From positions 12,095,740-12,159,739 of the forward strand of contig NC_069099.1 in the NCBI RefSeq assembly GCF_947172395.1: a DNA stretch of 64,000 bases. The letters run 5' to 3'. The stretch is from Bicyclus anynana (Eukaryota > Arthropoda > Insecta > Lepidoptera > Nymphalidae). Every line of letters starts with the position of its first letter. The first letter of the stretch is position 1. A program made the translations under genes and the position numbers. The notes under the pieces are model-generated. The model had not been told where the DNA came from and did no database searches. It was given only the letters and a program-made list of their open reading frames with translations. Shown piece by piece: positions 55,373 through 64,000 of the stretch.

Positions 55373-55699
55373 AAACCTAATGGTGTAAAAATAACTTAAG
55401 TCTTTTAACTCTAACCCAAAATATTATATTTAGCTAAATCAGCTAACCCATACAAAAAGTCCGATAATATTATTGTGTATTTTTTGCAAAAGAACGTATT
55501 AGATATATCCATATAAGAGTCCTTTATCATTCTCGGTTGTATAGGAATCTACATTCATATGTCCTATTGTGGCAACATATTCGTATTTTGAATAGACAGG
55601 ATCCAAATTGTATTACTTTCTACCGATACATGCTCCCAATGGTACGAGATCGTAGCCGACTACAGATAGCAACAAGAACAACCTGTCGTCGCTAGTGTA
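55373..55699. other. unassigned stretch
   Basis: No gene recognised. Confidence 0.4.
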
Positions 55700-55801
55700 A
55701 AATAGTAAATAATTTTTCAAATCGGTTCAGCAGCTTCGGAGCCCATTCAATTCATAAAAGCAAACGAACAAACCTTTCCTCTTTATAATATTAGTATAGA
55801 T
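55700..55801 (-). mobile_element. Helitron-like 5'-end fragment
   Basis: TTTTTCAAATCGGTTCAGCA through CTCTTTATAATATTAGTATAGA; the minus strand begins TCTATACTAATATTATAAAG. The 3' part is missing. Confidence 0.6.
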
Positions 55802-56443
55802 ATATAAGTGGATGGTTGAAGTACCTAATTGGAGATTTTCAATTGTAAATTCTGGAGAAATAAATACTTTCATAGAACTTATTGATTTAATCATAACGAA
55901 AAGATAATCTAAATATCGTTTACAATTTTCTTACATGATTACTCCAACCTTATTTTGTGACATCAATAAAGATTTTTCCCGGAGGCAACCCAATCTCCCT
56001 TAAGATGATAAATCTCGATGGATGGAATATCTCGTCCATTAAATTCAGTGACATAGTAACTTTATGAAGTATACAATGTGCTAACTGCGTAGAAAAATTT
56101 ATCGCTTTTAAGGATCTTAAATCTTTGCTATTAGACTTTGGTTTACGATCTGAAGTTTATAGTTTCCCAATCAGATTAAAAATTGAGAGCCGTGATAGCC
56201 CAGTGGAAGTGTTTAAGAATAAAGCGTATTATTTTTATATTTAAGTCCGCATAATGTTTTTAAAACCATGCCCCGATCATTGTGGCAACTCTTCGAAAAA
56301 CACCGTCAAAGATCAATTTTTAAGAGTCTCTAGCCAATGGTTGTCATGAAGCCAAAGGTCTAGTGTTCAGAGCCATGATACCTCTTGATATACTGTAGTA
56401 AATGTAAAAAAACGCGTCTCATGCATAGTCTTCATGCCGTCAT
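55802..56443. other. mostly unassigned; SINE B head scrap
   Basis: 56187-56206 is an isolated SINE B head (GAGCCGTGATAGCCCAGTGG) without the body. The rest is unrecognised. Confidence 0.45.
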
Positions 56444-56752
56444 GGCTGTGATAGTCCTGTAGATTTGACCTCTGCATCCGATTCCGGAGGGTGTAGGTTA
56501 GAATCCGGTCCATGCACCTTCAACATTTCAGTTTGCATTTTAAGAAATTAAATATCACGTGTCTCAAACGGTGAAGGAAAACATCGTGAGGAAACCTGCA
56601 TACCAGAGAATTTTCTTAATTCTCTGCGTGTGTGAAATCTGCCAATCCGTATTGGGCCAGCGTGGTGGAATATTGGCCTAACCCCTCTCATTCTGAGAGG
56701 AGACTCGAGCTCAGCAGTGAGCCGAATATGGGTTGATAAAGACGACGACGAT
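56444..56752 (+). mobile_element. SINE B, full length
   Basis: Head GGCTGTGATAGTCCTGTAGA, degraded B box (GGTTAGAATCC), all body blocks, tail AGTGAGCCGAATATGGGTTG and then GACGACGACG instead of GAT repeats. Confidence 0.85.
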
Positions 56753-57540
56753 GGTTATCTAAATTGGCTTGGTTTTGCTCTGGTAGGATTTAGTCAGGAC
56801 TATGAGAAGAGTAAACTTGTACAAGTAAACCCGCTTCCGTCTTTGTCAGATAACATTAGATGAGATCACAAGGCAAGTCAGTTTTAAATTTTCGATCAAT
56901 TATTATTATCATTATGTAATAATATTTTTTACCCATTTTGGATTTGAATAACTTGTCATTGAATAAAACAGTTACGAATGGATGCAATAGTCATTCAGAA
57001 TTTTCAGGAAAAATACGACAGCGCAACTTATATAAGTGTAAATATTTATCAAATGAAAAATTCAAATTTATATTTGGTAAAGTCAGGAAATATGTTTGTA
57101 TGCTTGTAAAATGAATCACTCAAACCATTTAACAAATAAGTCTTTTCTGCATATAATTCTGAACAATCAAATCGTGGATAATCTCCAACAGTAGGCATAT
57201 TGAAGATTATTATTTGCGATATTTTCCCAAGAAATGTAACGATTTATGTGGGCTATACCTTAAAATATCTAGTCCTTTCTAAGCGTGCTGATGACCTAGC
57301 ATATACGGAATTACCAACACTTTATCTCGAAGATTTGTAGCCAAACTACGTACTACTACGTATATTTTATTTGGCAGATTTTGTGGGGCAAAATAAAATG
57401 CTTATGTAATACAATGTATTTAATGGATCTGTTGATCTTGAGACTTGAGTTTATGGTTTTATGTCACTACAATGCGGTTTTCAAATAGAAGCGGGGAAAA
57501 ATATTTCACTCATGAAATATAAATACTTAAATATGAAATA
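56753..57540. other. unassigned AT-rich stretch
   Basis: No gene or repeat recognised. Confidence 0.4.
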
Positions 57541-57672
57541 TCATCATTATCATCAGCCGATGGAGCCCACTGCTGGACATAGGCTATTTGCATGGACTTA
57601 CAAAAACAAAGGTCTCTAGCTGCCAGCATCCAGCGGCTCCATGGTCCAACTAGTGGGGGGTCAACCGCCTAT
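57541..57672 (-). mobile_element. RTE-type LINE 3' end, divergent
   Basis: ATCATCATTATCATCAGCCG, CCCACTGCTGGACATAGGC, CCAGCATCCAGCGGCTCCAT and AACTAGTGGGGGGTCAACC: the same subfamily as the copy at 16469, more decayed. Confidence 0.65.
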
Positions 57673-57796
57673 TAGATTCCGAGATTCTTGACATCCCCTG
57701 CCCCGCCGTTACCACAACTGCTGCCAGAACTGGAAATATGGGGGTCATCAGGAACTAGGGGCTGTTTGATTTTGGCTGTAGCCATGATAGTTTAAT

Positions 57797-58530
57797 GTTG
57801 GGTTGGTCATTCGCAGGGCTGGATTTTGCCGCACCGGTATCATACCTGCCCGACACCGGCCTGTGCCATTTATAAAAATCCAGCCAGTTTTGAATGGTTA
57901 TACTGCCATTGATCGCCATTTGTCTTTCAGTCGTATATGAGATACCGTATTGCGGGATACCTATAGATAAAGTTCTATATTAACCGCAATACGGGACACA
58001 TTATAGAGGTTCCTGAAATGTGCGTAATTAATTTCATTTCTCTACAAATTTAAGAGCGCGGATACAAGCAAATAATAAAATTTAATTACAAATCTCAAAG
58101 CTTAATTGCAGATAAGCGCCCACCGAGCGGAAATATCTCAGATTCTTACTTTCGACACCATTACGCCTTTCAAATGGAAGAGCACGTTAATTTTCGGGGT
58201 TAGCAATGAATTATTCAAAAACCGAGATTATTTAAAACAACGAATTACCAAAGAAACATCTTATTATCATCTTAAATGAGGAGATTTTTTATTCACTTAT
58301 CTTTTCTGGTTATCCGTTTATTTAGATTTTCGATGTAAATTTTGGTTAAAGATAAAGTCAAGTTGTTAATCAATATTTTAATTATAAGGTAAACTGTAAC
58401 GTCACGATGCTTATACTAGTATTAACGTCTTCGTCGGCGAAAATCAGATCCCTGATTTATGTAATGGCAGTATAACCATTCAAAACAGGCTGGTTTATGT
58501 TATCCAGACAAAGGTATAACCCAACCATAG
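57797..58530. mobile_element. TIR element of about 0.7 kb
   Basis: 57880-57910 (CCAGCCAGTTTTGAATGGTT...) is the inverse of 58464-58494 with one difference, and weaker matches extend outward (GTTGGGTT left; AACCCAAC right). The left arm has an extra GC-rich insert (57830-57875). Inside, CCGTATTGCGG (57945-57955) and CCGCAATACGG (57984-57994) can pair. No ORF; TSD not found. Confidence 0.6.
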
Positions 58531-58856
58531 TTAAAGGGATCAGTGACATTCACTATCGACAGGTTACGTGATCAAGTTATCCATCGGATCTGTCATTCCC
58601 ATACATTTTGTTAGTTTTCGAAGCGTTAACGTTTGTAGAAAGAGAATCGACTTTCCACATGGCTACAGGCCTAGGTTTGATTTCATTCAGCCTATAGACC
58701 TGTGATATCCATATCTCTTGAAAGCCTTCACGAGGCGCTCCACTCTTTTATATTTTTCTAGCTATAGGGAAAGAGATACTGAGTAGTTGCCATATTTTTT
58801 TTAATTATTATGGCCAATATTCCTATTTTACAACCTAGTTTGTAATACTGTGTAAA

Positions 58857-58978
58857 GCCTCAACAGCTCAACGGTAAGAGTGGTTGGACTCATCACCGAA
58901 GGGTGGTGGTACAATCCTCACCCCGTTGGTCTATCGTCGTCTTGGCACAGTCTTTGGGCAGAAAGCGAATCTACGACC
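58857..58978 (+). mobile_element. third tRNA-derived SINE type (SINE C)
   Basis: AGCCTCAACAGCTCAACGGT (A-box region) and GGTGGTACAATCC (B box one base off GGTTCAATCC), then CCCCGTTGGTCTATCGTCG. Resembles a tRNA head but has no closing acceptor stem. Confidence 0.55.
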
Positions 58979-59584
58979 TCAGCGTCCTAACGTTTTTATC
59001 GTAGAGCTATTACTTGTATTAAATTTTAGCTTATATTTAAAACAAATGTAAAGCTTTGGTTCAGATATTTTTTGAAGAAGGATAAAATTACTGTTGAAAC
59101 AATAAAAAGTTGTTGAAATAATAAAACTATAAGATGGATAACTTTTCAAAGAACTTCTATATAAAATTTTCACATCCCTTGGGGAACTTCTAAATCAATC
59201 TAGTTTGACATACCCAACTATACCTAACTTTGTAATTTTGTTTTAGTTCTAAACTTGCTATGATCCGTATCTCAAAAGTTTTGCTTAGCAATATATCAAG
59301 CCCCTTTATTAAATACTTTGTGGTAGGATAAGTTAGATAAAAACTTCTTTACAATGAAATTTAATATTGTAGTTATCACATATTTTACTGATTTTAAAAA
59401 TGTATTTAAATAGCTCACGGCTTCACCCGCAAACTTTCCGTTGCCGTTTGAATAAGATTAGGGATGATGACAGTTTTTTAAATTGTATATAAATTAAGAG
59501 TATGCTAATAGTAAAGCAATGTTGTAAAAGTAACAGAGTATCTGCAATCATTACTTTCGGAGCTATATTCGGAGAATATTATTT
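58979..59584. other. unassigned AT-rich stretch
   Basis: 59411-59470 (AGCTCACGGCTTCACCCGC) looks like a Helitron scrap. No gene. Confidence 0.4.
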
Positions 59585-59587
59585 ATA

Positions 59588-60055
59588 GTACAGGAAATCT
59601 AGAAAAATCGTATAAGATTTGTAAAAGAATTACATGACTCGAGATTTTTTAACTATCGGTAAGAAGCAACCCAACAAGCTTATCTTGAGTACATTGACCT
59701 TGGGGTGGCTCAGAAACTCAAAACAGTTTTTGGATTGAGTTTTTCTCCTGAACTATGAGTTTTACATTAAAGTTCATTTGACAAAAAATTTAGAAGACAT
59801 TCTCATCTATAATTAATGTCATTGACATTCTTACCTACTTAATACTTAGTAATGAGAATGTCCTCTACATTTTTTTTCAAATAAACTTTTATGTAAAAAC
59901 GCAACGCAAACGCAAATGTAGAAGAAAAACGCAATCCAAAAACTTTTCGAGTTACGATGTAACTCAAGTTAAGCTTGTTGGGTTGCTTCCTACCGATGGT
60001 AAAAAAATCTCGAGTCATGTAATTCTTTTAGTCATATTTCCTAGATTTCCTGTAC
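59588..60055. mobile_element. 468-bp foldback MITE, TA target
   Basis: GTACAGGAAATCTAG at the left and its inverse at the right, flanked by TA. The inverted match covers almost the whole element: TTACATGACTCGAGATTTTT, AAGCAACCCAACAAGCTTA, CAGTTTTTGGATTGAG and AGAAGACATTCTCAT each have an inverse partner on the other side, leaving a loop of about 50 nt near 59820. A Tc1/mariner-type target is plausible; superfamily not certain. Confidence 0.75.
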
Positions 60056-60058
60056 TAT

Positions 60059-60379
60059 TAACTATTTATTCTTCATGCCATCTTATCTTGCAAAACAAAC
60101 GCGACACTCATGTAAATTCCATGGGTCTCTGATGTATACCTACATGTACATATATCTACTCAATTGTGAATGCGATTAAGCGCAGTCGCTAGCTGCAGTA
60201 CACAAGTTAGTAATCACAGATGATAAACAGAATACATTATACGTTTAGTAATTAAACTAGTTATCTTAAGAACTTTATTAATAAATGCTTCATTATTAAT
60301 AAATTTAAGAGTTCAAAGTTAACACTCTTAGATAAAGTTATATAACGATGTTTATTAAAAACACGTTTTTATGTCATCA
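60059..60379. other. unassigned AT-rich stretch
   Basis: No gene recognised. Confidence 0.4.
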
Positions 60380-60395
60380 AATCTGATATAGTCAT

Positions 60396-60652
60396 TATCA
60401 TCATTATCAACCCATATTCGGCTCAGTGCTGAGCTCGAGTCTCCTCTCTGAGAGGGGTTAGGCCAATAGTCCACCAGGCTGGCCCAATGCGAATTGGCAG
60501 ACTTCACACACGCAAAGAATTAAGAAAATTCTCTGGTATGCAGGTTTCCTTACGATGTTTTCCTTCACCGTCCGAGACACGTGATATTTAATTTCTTAAA
60601 ATGCACATAACTGAGAAGTTTGAGGTCATATCCACTGGATCAACACGTCTCG
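60396..60652 (-). mobile_element. SINE B with 16-bp TSD, B box deleted
   Basis: Reversed SINE B, lacking the segment with the B box. The direct repeats AATCTGATATAGTCAT (60380-60395) and AATCTGATACAGTCAT (60653-60668) differ at one base. Confidence 0.9.
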
Positions 60653-60668
60653 AATCTGATACAGTCAT

Positions 60669-61041
60669 AATCTGATAAAGACATTTAAAATTAAACAATT
60701 TGGTTACTATAAAAATTTTATTATTATAAAATTATATCTTACAAACGTTCGTGTACCATAATATTTTTTGTATTCTAAAGCCTATTGACCTAACAGTAAA
60801 TACCTCTAAACTCTATAGAGAAATTCTCAGGACCATTCTCAAAGTAAGAAACGGTACTGTCCTCACAAAGGTTTAAATAATGAGAGTGTTGTCGCTTAAT
60901 TGTACCTCGGAGCCATATTGTAGGTTGCAAACTTGTCTTAAAAATTTATAGACACAATAAAGTTGCGACAACCTAGGGGGTTGTTTTAAATAATATTTTT
61001 ATTAATATTTTTGCTGTTTTACTACAGTTTTGTACGAGAAC
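60669..61041. other. unassigned AT-rich stretch
   Basis: No gene recognised. Confidence 0.4.
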
Positions 61042-61252
61042 TACTCAGTATAAAGGCGAAAGTTTGTGTGTGTGTAAGTTTGTTCCTCCTTTACGCTGCG
61101 GCTTGGTAACCGATTTGGCTGGAATTTGGAATGAAAATCGATTTTATTCTGGATTAACACATAGGCTACTTTATATCCAGAAATAATGACGGTTTTTGCG
61201 GGATTTGTGGAAAACAGAATTTCACGCGAACGGAGTCGCAGCCGTCCTTTAG
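61042..61252 (+). mobile_element. Helitron-like, CCGCTAG type, mutated 3' end
   Basis: CTCAGTATAAAGGCGAAAG start, TTTGGCTGGAATTTGGAATG, GGATTAACACATAGGCTACT, and a GCAGCCGTCCTTTAG end in place of GCGGGCGTCCGCTAG. Confidence 0.65.
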
Positions 61253-61421
61253 TTAATAATAAAGATGTTTGCAGGCTTTGGCACTTTAATTTGGGTCTTA
61301 GAACTACCACTTCCAGTGTGCGTTAAGGTGAAATGATTTTAAAGGATTTCTGTCTTGAGTTCTTTTTTTAAAATAAGTATAGCTGTACATTTTATGTTAC
61401 TATCTCATCATCTTCAAACTC

Positions 61422-61571
61422 GTGTTTTTTTTTCAAGAATATTGGCCATTTATTTTGAATATGACCAATATTCCCGAAAATATACGAAAATGCCCCGGTG
61501 AGGCGGTGATCGAACAATGACCTCTTGAGGATAAGTCCGAATGTTTTAACGTTGAGCTATATTGAGGCTTA
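61422..61571 (-). mobile_element. SINE C-like copy
   Basis: On the minus strand: AGCCTCAATATAGCTCAACG, CATTCGGACTTATCC, TTGTTCGATCACCGCC and a GGGAATATTGGTC tail. The head resembles that at 58857; the body differs. Confidence 0.45.
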
Positions 61572-61877
61572 AAATACCTCTCCTTATAGTGATGCGAGTA
61601 ATTATGTTGATGTGCCTAAGTATTCGACTGGGACTGACAAACTAACTAACATGCTATCCGAAATACCAAACCCAAACCACGGGGTAGGTCTGACCTACTT
61701 GGTAAAACCATCTCATCTTCAGAAGTTTGTGTTCTTTAAAATTATTTTTCCTACGGTAGCAAAAACATCATTTGTTTCATCCATTTAATTAAAGCAATTT
61801 CTCCTTTTACTCTAAAATTAGTACCTACCATGCCTAAACATTAATTAACCTAGCCGGACTAATAATGTTGCTATAAG

Positions 61878-62105
61878 CACACTAATATTATAAAGACGAA
61901 AGTTTTTGTGTATGTAAGTGTATACTTTATGTTTGTTCCTTATTTGCGCTGCGGTTACTACAGCCATTTGGCTGAAATTTGGAATGGAAATAGTCTTATC
62001 TACTCTGGCTTATCACATAGGCTACTTTCATCCCAGAAAAATCCATTGTTCCCGCGGGATTTGTGAAAAAACTGAAATCCACGCGGACGAAGTCACGTCC
62101 ACTAG
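61878..62105 (+). mobile_element. Helitron-like, CCGCTAG type
   Basis: CACACTAATATTATAAAGAC start, TTGGCTGAAATTTGGAATGG, CACATAGGCTACTTTCATCC, CCACGCGGACGAAGTCACG and ACTAG end before T. A 105-codon frame over it is accidental. Confidence 0.7.
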
Positions 62106-62263
62106 TACGAGTATAATGCTAGAAATGGGTCAGCTTTCATTTCCGGGTCAGATAATGTTAAAATCTTTATGTTTGTTTGCGTACAAAAGTTTCAAAAGGG
62201 TCAAAATGCATCCGCTCCGGCGGTTGTTAGCGTAATAATCATGTTGGTTTAGGTTATTATTTA

Positions 62264-62640
62264 AGGGCGATGGAACGAGCTATGTTTATTAGAAGTATCT
62301 CTGCGTGATCTCTGCGTGATCGAATCAGAAATGAAGAGATCCGCAGAAGAACCAAAGTCACCGACATAGCTAAACGAGTTGCGAAGCTGAAGTGGCAATG
62401 GGCGGGGCACACAGTTCGAAGAGCCGATGGACGTTAGGGTCCCAAAGTGCTGGAATGGCGACCTCGCACGAGTAAGCGCAGTGTTGTTCGACCCTTCACC
62501 AGGTGGACTGACGACATCAAGTGAGTCGCAGGGATTCGCTGGATTCAGGTGGCTCAGTATCGTGATGTTTGGAAGTCCCTACAAAAGGCCTATGTCCTGA
62601 AGTGGACATCCATCGGCTGATATGATATGATAATGATTAA
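62264..62640 (+). mobile_element. RTE-type LINE 3' end, best-preserved copy
   Basis: The reading frame runs from about 62270 (MERAM) through DRIRNEEIRRRTKVTDIAKR, VAKLKWQWAGHTVRRADGR, PKVLEWRPRTSKRSVVRPFT, RWTDDIK, VAGIRWIQVAQYRDVWKSLQ, KAYVLKWTSIG to TGA at 62618-62620. Three in-frame stops interrupt it: a TGA created by an 11-bp tandem duplication (TCTCTGCGTGA), a TAG and a second TGA. The (GAT)-type tail follows. Dead copy. Confidence 0.85.
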
Positions 62641-63300
62641 GGTTATTATGTAAAAATTATGGGGTAGGGTAAATTGCGAACAAATATTCTATTTATCATA
62701 ACAATTTATAAATTAGAATGTGAGTTTATTCATTTCTTATACTTCTGCTATTACTACTCTATACTCAGCAGATTATGATGTTTGAAATATTAAATAAACG
62801 GTACCCCTATTATGTGCAAACACTAAATTACCTATCTAAACTGTATTAAAATTATTATAAAATACGGCTAAAACGCACCTGACACAACGTCGGAGTAAAA
62901 GAATAATAATAAGATTTGTAAGAATTTTAATTCCAATTGTTTGAGTCACGCCGCGTTGCATGAACCAGCTCATGACTAAGGTATTCGTATGGTTTCGAAA
63001 CTAATTGGGCATATTCCAACAATATAGTCAATCATTCACTATAAAATAATTTTAGTCCATCGCAAGAAATATCGAAATAAAAAAATTCTCCGTTCTCACT
63101 TCACTTAACTTCTCGAACACAACGAAATATAATGTTTATTGGAATATCTCATTTCTAGGTAACGTAATTGAGTTTATAAAGGCGCCTTTTCATAATTCAA
63201 TTTCGTTTTCTTTTAAGTCAGCAGTAATAATATTAAGTTCGTGAGCGCTAGAGCTTCTTTCAATCTCCTTTCCTTTTCATTTATACACGAGTATATCCTC
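62641..63300. other. unassigned AT-rich stretch
   Basis: No gene or repeat recognised. Confidence 0.4.
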
Positions 63301-63367
63301 CGTTTCTAAAAGGTTTTTTTTGGCAATATTGTAAATCTGTATTACAAAAAAATCCTTTTAGAAAACG
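63301..63367. other. 67-nt near-perfect hairpin
   Basis: CGTTTCTAAAAGGTTTTTTT pairs with AAAAAAATCCTTTTAGAAAACG around a 22-nt loop (one mismatch, one bulge). Length is in the precursor-miRNA range, but the arms are low-complexity and no known miRNA matches; it may be a small MITE. Confidence 0.4.
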
Positions 63368-64000
63368 TTGGTAACTACGCAATACGACGAAAATATTTGG
63401 TTAGGTATCATGTAGACAACAAAACGGGGAAATGTGGAGAGGCTTAACTGTACTCTACGGCGCAAAATTGTATGCGTTGTTTTTTAGCTTTACTTTTACA
63501 TTTTACATTGAATAAATGAAATAATTGGGAAGAATCTGCCCCCTTAAATACGGGATTACCTAGATACGATACCAATGCACTTGTAATCTAGGAACTTGAG
63601 TATTTTTTTAAATAATTATTTCTTATTTCTTTATAGTAGAGGTCCTGATTCTAATCTATCTAGCATAAAGTTCAATTACTTTGCTATATACTCGTCGATG
63701 TAATATTCGTTTGTATCAGGTTTTAGAATTTAAAATTGAACTCTGTAGCCATCGATCGCCTATTAAAAAGTGGATGCACAATCAGCGACCAAAGTGGTTG
63801 ACGGTTCTTGTGACTGAGCCCGTTTTCCTGTGACATACAACAACTGGTGTGCCTGTTATGACACTGGCAGTGTTTGTTGTTTACAGGCATATGAGTTTGA
63901 AGAGTTTATTGGTAGTGCCAAAACCAGACACTTCAAACCAAAATATCATACTGTTTACCAGTAGAAATTAGTAGTAGTAATGCAACCTCAGTTACGTATG
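63368..64000. other. unassigned; faint exon-like end
   Basis: 63780-63900 is less AT-rich and TGTTGTTTACAG at about 63875-63886 resembles a 3' splice site, but no open frame of useful length follows. No gene called. Confidence 0.3.

Noticed and set aside
63861..63886. TGGCAGTG start resembling miR-34
   Set aside because: The match stops after the first eight bases and no hairpin partner is present.

Overview
Eukaryotic, AT-rich, repeat-dense DNA that looks lepidopteran, most likely a butterfly. The reasoning is the repeat content: two tRNA-headed SINE families (called SINE A and SINE B here; SINE B resembles what I recall as Metulj of Heliconius), many short non-autonomous Helitron-like elements inserted between A and T, 5'-truncated RTE-type LINE ends finishing in (GAT)n microsatellites, and CR1/jockey-like LINE tails. 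The family names are from memory; the copies, terminal inverted repeats (TIRs) and target-site duplications (TSDs) were read directly. No host protein-coding exon, true tRNA, rRNA or known microRNA was recognised anywhere in the 64 kb, so the window is probably intergenic or the inside of a very large intron.

The only long coding region belongs to a retrotransposon. At 47881-55306 sits a complete BEL/Pao LTR element of 7426 bp: two 533-bp LTRs that look identical by eye, a primer-binding-site candidate, an 829-nt leader with an internal 130-bp-period repeat, one uninterrupted 1831-codon gag-pol frame (Gag, zinc knuckles, protease, reverse transcriptase, RNase H, integrase), a polypurine tract, and a 5-bp TSD (CTTAC). 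It landed inside a SINE A copy, which is split between 47605-47880 and 55307-55372.

Layout: 1-17.9 kb is a mosaic of SINE A, SINE B, Helitron-like, MITE and LINE pieces, including a cluster of AGCATGCT motifs (12.8-13.3 kb) and a MITE interrupted by SINE B with a 10-bp TSD (4.8-5.35 kb). 18.69-24.09 kb holds the strangest structure: a 360-bp element with perfect 76-bp inverted repeats directly abutting a 5.04-kb segment with perfect 52-bp inverted ends. That segment has no long ORF but contains a CpG-dense block and a ~129-bp minisatellite. 24-47.6 kb is again a repeat mosaic: RTE ends, dimeric and tandem Helitrons, a CpG-rich MITE nested in SINE A, a Tigger-like MITE, and two copies of a MITE carrying a CTCF-like motif. 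After the BEL element, 55.4-64 kb holds more SINE B, a 468-bp foldback MITE (59.6-60.1 kb), another TIR element (57.8-58.5 kb), two Helitrons and the best-preserved RTE 3' end (62.3-62.6 kb).

How the parts relate: SINE A ends like the CR1/jockey-like LINE tails in the same window, and SINE B ends in the same GAT microsatellite as the RTE LINE ends, so two SINE-LINE partnerships are visible. Several nested insertions (SINE B in MITE, MITE in SINE A, RTE in Helitron, BEL in SINE A) give a relative order of events, with the BEL insertion apparently the youngest.
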